From positions 2,790,001 to 2,854,000 of the forward strand of contig NC_021658.1 of NCBI RefSeq assembly GCF_000418325.1: a stretch of 64,000 bases of DNA, written 5' to 3'. Source of the stretch: Sorangium cellulosum So0157-2. Lineage in GTDB: Bacteria > Myxococcota_A > Polyangia > Polyangiales > Polyangiaceae. The translations under genes and the position numbers were made by a program. The notes under the pieces were generated by a model. It did not search any database, had not been told where the DNA came from, and saw nothing but the letters and a program-made list of their open reading frames with translations. Of the stretch, positions 60,301 through 64,000 are shown one piece after another (the first letter of the stretch is position 1; the number at the start of each line of letters is the position of its first letter).

Positions 60301-61652
60301 GTGAGCAGCGCGAGCGCCTTCGGCCGGTCGCCCCGCTGGATGAGCGTCTCGCACAGCTCGAACACGAAGTCGGCGTTGTTCGGGGCCGCCTTGATCAGCA
60401 GCTCGTACTCGCGGATCGCGGTGTCGAGCTCGCCGGCGGTCTGGAGTAGGTGCACGAGCCGGAGCCGCGTGTCGATGTGCTTGCCGTCGAGCGCGAGCGC
60501 CCTCCGGTAGATCGCGATCGCCTTGTCGACGTCGCCGGTCTCCTCGTACAGCGCGCCGAGGGTCGCGAGCCGCTGGAAGTCCTGCCCCCGCTCGGCCTCG
60601 AGGATCGCGATGAGCTCGGCGAGCTTGCCCTCGGCGCGGAAGGCGTCGGTCATGATGAGCAGGATCTCGGCCCGCACGCCCGCGGCGTTGCCGGCGATGG
60701 AGAGCGCCCGCTTCAGCACGGCGAGCGCCTCGTCCATCTTCTTCTGCCGCGCGAGCGCCTGCCCGAGGTCGCGCAGCGCCGGCGCGAGCGCCCGGTTGTC
60801 GCCGGCGGCGGCCTTCACGAGCTCGCGGAACTCGGCCTCGGCGCGCGCGTGGTGCCCGCGCGCGGAGAGCTCGCGCCCGAGCTCGGCCTTCACGAAGAGC
60901 GAGCCCTGCGCGTTCTTCACGAGCGCGTCGTGGTGCGCCTTGGCCGCGTCGAAGTCCGAGAGGTCGAGGCAGAGCGCGAGCAGCGTGCGCCGGGTCTGCT
61001 CGACGTCCGCGGCGACCTTGAGCAGCGGCAGCGCCTTCTCGTAGTGCGTCCGCGCGCGGGCCTTGTCGCCGCGGTCCGCCTCGAGCTGGGCGAGCGCCAT
61101 CATCGCCGCCGGGTCCGCCGGGCGGTCCGCGATGGCGGCCTCGTACGTCTTGATGGCGTCGTCGTAGCGCCCGTCCTGCTTGTAGATGCCGGCGAGCACG
61201 ACCTTGGAGGCCCAGGCATCGGCGCCGGGCTGCGCGGCGCGGCGCTCGAACTCCTCGACGAGCTTCTTCAGGTTCCCGTCGCGCTCGCGGTAGAGCTGGG
61301 CGAGGCGCTGGAGCGGGAAGGGCGCGCTCGGCTGGCTCATGACGATGGCCGTGTAGCGCGCGATGAGCGCGTCGTTCGACGGCCCGCTCCGCTTCGCGTC
61401 GCCGCCCTCGGCCGGCTCGGGCTTGGCCTGCGGCGCTCGTTCGGGCTGCGGCCTCGGTCCCGGCTGCGGCCGCGGTCCGGGCTGCGGACGCGCGGCGGGG
61501 CCCGGCTTGCCGCCGCCGGGCTTCGGGGCCTTCGGTTTGCGCTTGCCGCGGCCGGAGGGATCGAAATCCGCGGCCTCGGCGTGCGGGATCGCGAGCGTCG
61601 CGGCTGCGGGGACCAGGACCGCGAGGCAGCCGGCCAGAACGAGGGATCGCAC
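57360..61652 (-). CDS. giant periplasmic TPR and HEAT repeat protein
   Basis: A 1430-residue scaffold-type protein. The GTG at 61652 gives a signal peptide (VLAGCLAVLVPAAATLAIP); earlier in-frame codons do not. A Pro/Lys-rich spacer with three PQPGPR repeats leads to about 20 TPR units up to residue ~880 (for example GALYEETGDVDKAIAIYRRA, KLGDMYRRRQDFPRAIAEYR). HEAT repeats then run to the C-terminus (EVRAIAAVGLGLTRDRRHAA, PEESVRRAALAALGAVRHGP, RVRQAAADLMRSG). Secreted TPR/HEAT proteins usually organise protein complexes in the envelope. It is the first gene of the operon with the lipoprotein and tsaD. Confidence 0.85.
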   Translation of the reverse strand: MRSLVLAGCLAVLVPAAATLAIPHAEAADFDPSGRGKRKPKAPKPGGGKPGPAARPQPGPRPQPGPRPQPERAPQAKPEPAEGGDAKRSGPSNDALIARYTAIVMSQPSAPFPLQRLAQLYRERDGNLKKLVEEFERRAAQPGADAWASKVVLAGIYKQDGRYDDAIKTYEAAIADRPADPAAMMALAQLEADRGDKARARTHYEKALPLLKVAADVEQTRRTLLALCLDLSDFDAAKAHHDALVKNAQGSLFVKAELGRELSARGHHARAEAEFRELVKAAAGDNRALAPALRDLGQALARQKKMDEALAVLKRALSIAGNAAGVRAEILLIMTDAFRAEGKLAELIAILEAERGQDFQRLATLGALYEETGDVDKAIAIYRRALALDGKHIDTRLRLVHLLQTAGELDTAIREYELLIKAAPNNADFVFELCETLIQRGDRPKALALLTQLEGRVADEPETLAAVADFYERVEEKDRALKVLQRLAGAAGGDPSHLVDLGDRYFQAGDKKKALETWARIKQVVPSRARAAATLGEVYLDHDMVAEALAALREAAQLEPANARYKKALAIALERTASSLGNAGPRYAEARELWEQLLAGAGGDKLLAREARTHIVSLWSLTHELQGRVGPLGARFNATPPDLEAGRLLAEVQRKLHRLPDAEATLRKLVQAAPGDEDSLLALERVLVLQQNLLGAIDVLGKLVEVNPKRAREFYQRMAQYAAELYRDDDAIRYAARAVELSPEDASGHQKLGDMYRRRQDFPRAIAEYRQALAKNDRLFPVYFDLAELLLTAGQADEADRLFRRVVRASNDEELVARAARMSMQVNLGRSSLEVLERELLPVAVGNPQKPLYRRLLVELYGAMTFPLMQKVRAEGGAASAAARAELAKIGARAVKPLLDALADEKESQQKVAIEVLAYVENKSAGPALYNFAIGQADKGLRARAMIACGALRDPSMLERYEQMLAPRDAAATVLPNDAVAVAATWGVARLAAGGGRPAAKAEALLARLLSSPAPEVRAIAAVGLGLTRDRRHAAALSAVARAPEAGSVPRAAAVRALGEIGGGGEGPALFMSLADSSEPELRRAALLTLARLGDGASTKGGPGEAEAPASGSAAQAIAAGAFSSDEGLRAAAVSAAVALTRRAYPRAREPLPVPDGALTVKDVLAGLDPDPPGPEDRAAALVALGPALQKAAVAAVATSPERALVVADAILSRGAAGPRGAAGDRGAAGGGAALGLAPFTDGRAELAPELRRQVEAAVEGVAAAVVGGFVALVRHPAIEVRTRAVELLATRPEPEGQAAVVDALGDPEESVRRAALAALGAVRHGPTIAAVSELLRTSPSWPLRVRAAEALGRLGAPGGAAGGRPGQVAATLGAAARSDAYALVREAAARALASADRAAAAPVLKHLAARDPEPRVRQAAADLMRSGAP

Positions 61653-61866
61653 GGGGGTAGGGTAGATCGGCGGTGCGCGGCGGGCCACGCGGAGCGGCGG
61701 CGGCGCGTCCAGGGAGGGGCGCGATCGCGGCGCCGCGCGCCGGGCGGGTGAGCTCGGCGGGCACGTCTGCCCTTTCCGGGGGAATGCTTGACGGGCGAGG
61801 TGGGGCCGGGGACAGTCCCTCTGCGCGCTGTGAGCACCCTCTCCGCCGCTGAAAGGCGGCGGCCCA
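61653..61866. promoter_or_regulatory. divergent promoter region
   Basis: A 214-bp gap between the TPR/HEAT operon (leftward) and the AAA-like gene (rightward). No gene or clear operator is visible. Confidence 0.3.
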
Positions 61867-63637
61867 TTGAAGGAAGCCATGCCCTTCGTCCCCGCCCTCG
61901 GCCAGTCCGATTTCCGCGACCTCCGCCGGGCGGGCGCCGGCTACGTCGACAAGACCTCGTTCATCGCACAGCTCCTCGCCGATCCCGCGCAGGTCGTCCT
62001 GCTCCCGCGGCCGCGGCGCTTCGGCAAGACCCTGAACCTCTCTACCATCGCGTATTTCCTCAGGAAATGCGACGAGGACCTCTCCCCGCTGTTCCAGGAT
62101 CTCGCCGTCTGGAGCGACCCGGCGGCCCGCGCGCATTTCCAGCAGCACCCTGTCCTGTTCCTCACGTTCAAGGACATCAAGACCGCCTCTTACGAGACCA
62201 CGCTGGACGCGATCCGCACGGAGGTGCGGCGCCTCTACAGCCAGCATCAGGAGCTGCTGCAAGACGACGTGCTTCGCCCCGATGAGCGGCGGCACTACGA
62301 GCACATGCTCTTCGGGGAGATTGCCGAGGAGGACTGTCGTGGGTCGTTGAGAGAGCTGTCCGATTACCTCGCACGCTACCACGGCCGCAAGGTCGTCATT
62401 TTGATCGACGAATACGACACCCCGATCCAATCCGGATACCTGAACGGCTTCTTCGATGAGGTGACGCTGTTCTTCCGAAATTTCTTCTCTGCCGCGCTCA
62501 AGGACAACCCCTCGCTCTTCAAGGGGGTGCTGACGGGGGTGCTGCGGGTCGCCCGGGAGAACCTCTTCTCGGGCCTCAACAACGTCATCGTCTCCTCGAT
62601 CCTGAACGATCGCCGTTACGCGACCTCCTTCGGCTTCACCGAAGCGGAGGTCGCCGGCGTCCTCGAGCAGGCGCGACCCGACAGCGGCCCCACCGGACAG
62701 ACCGGCTCGCTCCCCGATCATGCGCCGCCGCGCCTCGACGAGGTCCGGGCCTGGTACAACGGATATCTCTTCGGCGGTGAGGTCATCTACAATCCCTGGT
62801 CGATCCTCAACTGCGTGGACAGCGGCGCCCTCCGGCCCTACTGGGTCAACACCGCCTCGAACGACCTCCTCCACGAGCTCATCGCGCGGCGGGGGCTCGG
62901 CCTCTCGACCGAAACCGAGGCGCTGCTGCGGGGCGAGCCCGTCGAGGCCCGTATCGATGAGAACATCGTCCTGCGCGATCTGGACCGGCAGCCCGAGGCG
63001 CTGTGGAGCTTCCTCCTCATTCTCCGGCTACCTCACGCCCAGGGCGGTGCGCGAGGAGCTCGGCAAGGTCATCGCCTCGCTCGCCATTCCCAACATCGAG
63101 GTTGGCGTCGCGTACCGCGATCTCTTCGACTCCTGGCTCCGGCGCGGGCTGCCGGAGCGGAGGCACGCCGAGGGGCTGCTCCGCGCGCTGCTCGCGGGCG
63201 ACGCGCCGTCGCTGGAGGCGCTGCTCGAGCGGCTGCTCGTCACCGTGATGTTCTACCAGGACCCCGCCGGCCGGGAGCCGGAGAAGCTCTATCACGGCTT
63301 CATCCTCGGCCTCCTGGTGCAGCTCGAGGGCGATTACGACGTCCGCTCCAACCGCGAGTCGGGCCTCGGCCGCGCCGACGTCCTCGTGCGGCCGCGGACG
63401 CCGGGGCGTCCAGGGGTCGTGCTGGAGCTCAAGGTGCCGCAGCGCGGCGAGACGCCGGAGCAGGCGCTCCTCGCCGCCGCGCGGCAGGTCCGCGATCGCC
63501 GCTACGCGGCAGAGCTTGTCGCCGCCGGCGCCGCGCCCGTGCACGCCCTGGTCGCGGTCTTCGACGGAAAGCGCGCCTGGGTGAGGCCGGTCGACGACGT
63601 CCTCTCCGGCGCCGAGGGCGGACCCTCGCGGGACTGA
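61867..63637 (+). pseudogene. AAA-ATPase-like / PD-(D/E)XK protein, single-base frameshift
   Basis: About 590 residues if restored. The N-terminal AAA-ATPase-like domain is clear: YVDKTSFIAQLL, PRPRRFGKTLNLST (P-loop-like), VILIDEYDTPIQSGY (Walker B-like) and WYNGYLFGGEVIYNPWSILN. At about 63019 one extra base (an A in CCTCCTCATTCTCC) shifts the frame; without it the text reads WSFLLFSGYLTP, the family's expected sequence. The C-terminal nuclease-like domain follows in the new frame, with the PD-(D/E)XK core GRADVLVRP and VVLELKVPQ. The family is abundant in Bacteroidetes and Sorangium, and its role is unknown. As sequenced the nuclease half is lost; a sequencing error is possible. Confidence 0.8.
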
Positions 63638-63863
63638 CACCACCGGACATGTGTCGTGGTGCGGAGCACAACGTCCTGCCCACCTTCGCACCGCTTCGCG
63701 GCAAACCGTAACCTAGATCTCGTAACGGTTGCCTTCCTCACAGCACAAATTGCTGCCTGGAAGCGGCGCGGTTCTGGATATCCTCGGCCACTGCGATGGG
63801 CTCTTCCGACGCACTGCTCTGGCGAGCGCCGCGGCTCCCGGGGTCGCCGCAGGGGTACCGCTG

Positions 63864-64000
63864 ATGCGCGCAGGGGACCTCGTCGGCAACCGCTTCGAGA
63901 TCGAGGGGCACGCCACCGCCGGCGGCATGGCGCAGATCTTCCGCGCCCGCGACCGGCTCACCGGCGAGCCGGTCGCGGTGAAGATCCTCCAGCGCCGGGG
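63864..64000 (+). CDS. Ser/Thr protein kinase, 3' end outside window
   Basis: Only the first 45 codons are visible. They read MRAGDLVGNRFEIEGHATAG, then GMAQIFRARDRLTGEPVAVK, which is the Gly-rich loop region and the catalytic-Lys strand of a PknB-type kinase. The Gly-rich loop is slightly unusual (ATAGGMAQIF). The start codon directly follows a TGA-containing region with no clear upstream gene within 226 bp. It is the seventh kinase of the window. Confidence 0.7.
   Translation, partial: MRAGDLVGNRFEIEGHATAGGMAQIFRARDRLTGEPVAVKILQRR

Noticed and set aside
57432..60449. 1005-codon plus-strand frame opposite the TPR/HEAT gene
   Set aside because: No domain, Arg-rich; the TPR and HEAT periodicity is clear on the minus strand.

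Overview
The window is very GC-rich and reads as a large-genome myxobacterium, most likely Sorangium or a close relative. The evidence is seven eukaryote-like Ser/Thr kinases, many Gly/Ala-rich lipoproteins, and a nitric oxide synthase with its reductase fused in front of the oxygenase, an architecture known from Sorangium cellulosum. I see no rRNA, tRNA, CRISPR array, prophage or intact insertion sequence.

Layout. Positions 1-4754 hold the 5' part of an unknown gene, a secreted beta-barrel-type protein, an RlmN-type rRNA methyltransferase and a DUF5995 protein. A five-module nitric oxide synthase follows (5342-8797), then a soluble kinase and a secreted cyanovirin-like protein. Positions 10.3-17.9 kb carry an inverted-repeat element, a nuclease-like protein, a coupled radical-SAM/UdgX DNA-repair pair, a DMT exporter, a lipoprotein and a von Willebrand A lipoprotein. 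A chemosensory operon (18227-26391) encodes CheY, CheA, two CheW, a HEAT-repeat protein, CheR and CheB, but no receptor. A LysM lytic transglycosylase and a cupin follow.

Five membrane-anchored PknB-type kinases stand in tandem at 30202-40566. Their kinase domains are similar, while their low-complexity linkers contain tandem repeats. Opposite to them, 40915-55446 is a long minus-strand gene set. It starts with a membrane-anchored small GTPase and a large repeat-bearing partner. Then come two copies of a four-gene module, in which secreted TPR/PEGA-type proteins (types A and B below) alternate with Gly-rich beta-helix lipoproteins (G1-G4 below). A broken 5' end of a type A gene marks the boundary between the modules. 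This is the best candidate here for an undescribed cell-surface system. The right end carries tsaD, a lipoprotein and a giant TPR/HEAT protein in one overlapping operon, a frameshifted AAA-ATPase-like gene, and the start of a seventh kinase.

Three genes (the HEAT gene in the che operon, the third tandem kinase and the AAA-like gene) each need a reading-frame change of about one base to give a sensible protein. These could be sequence errors or real lesions. All functional calls rest on motifs read by eye; no database search was run.
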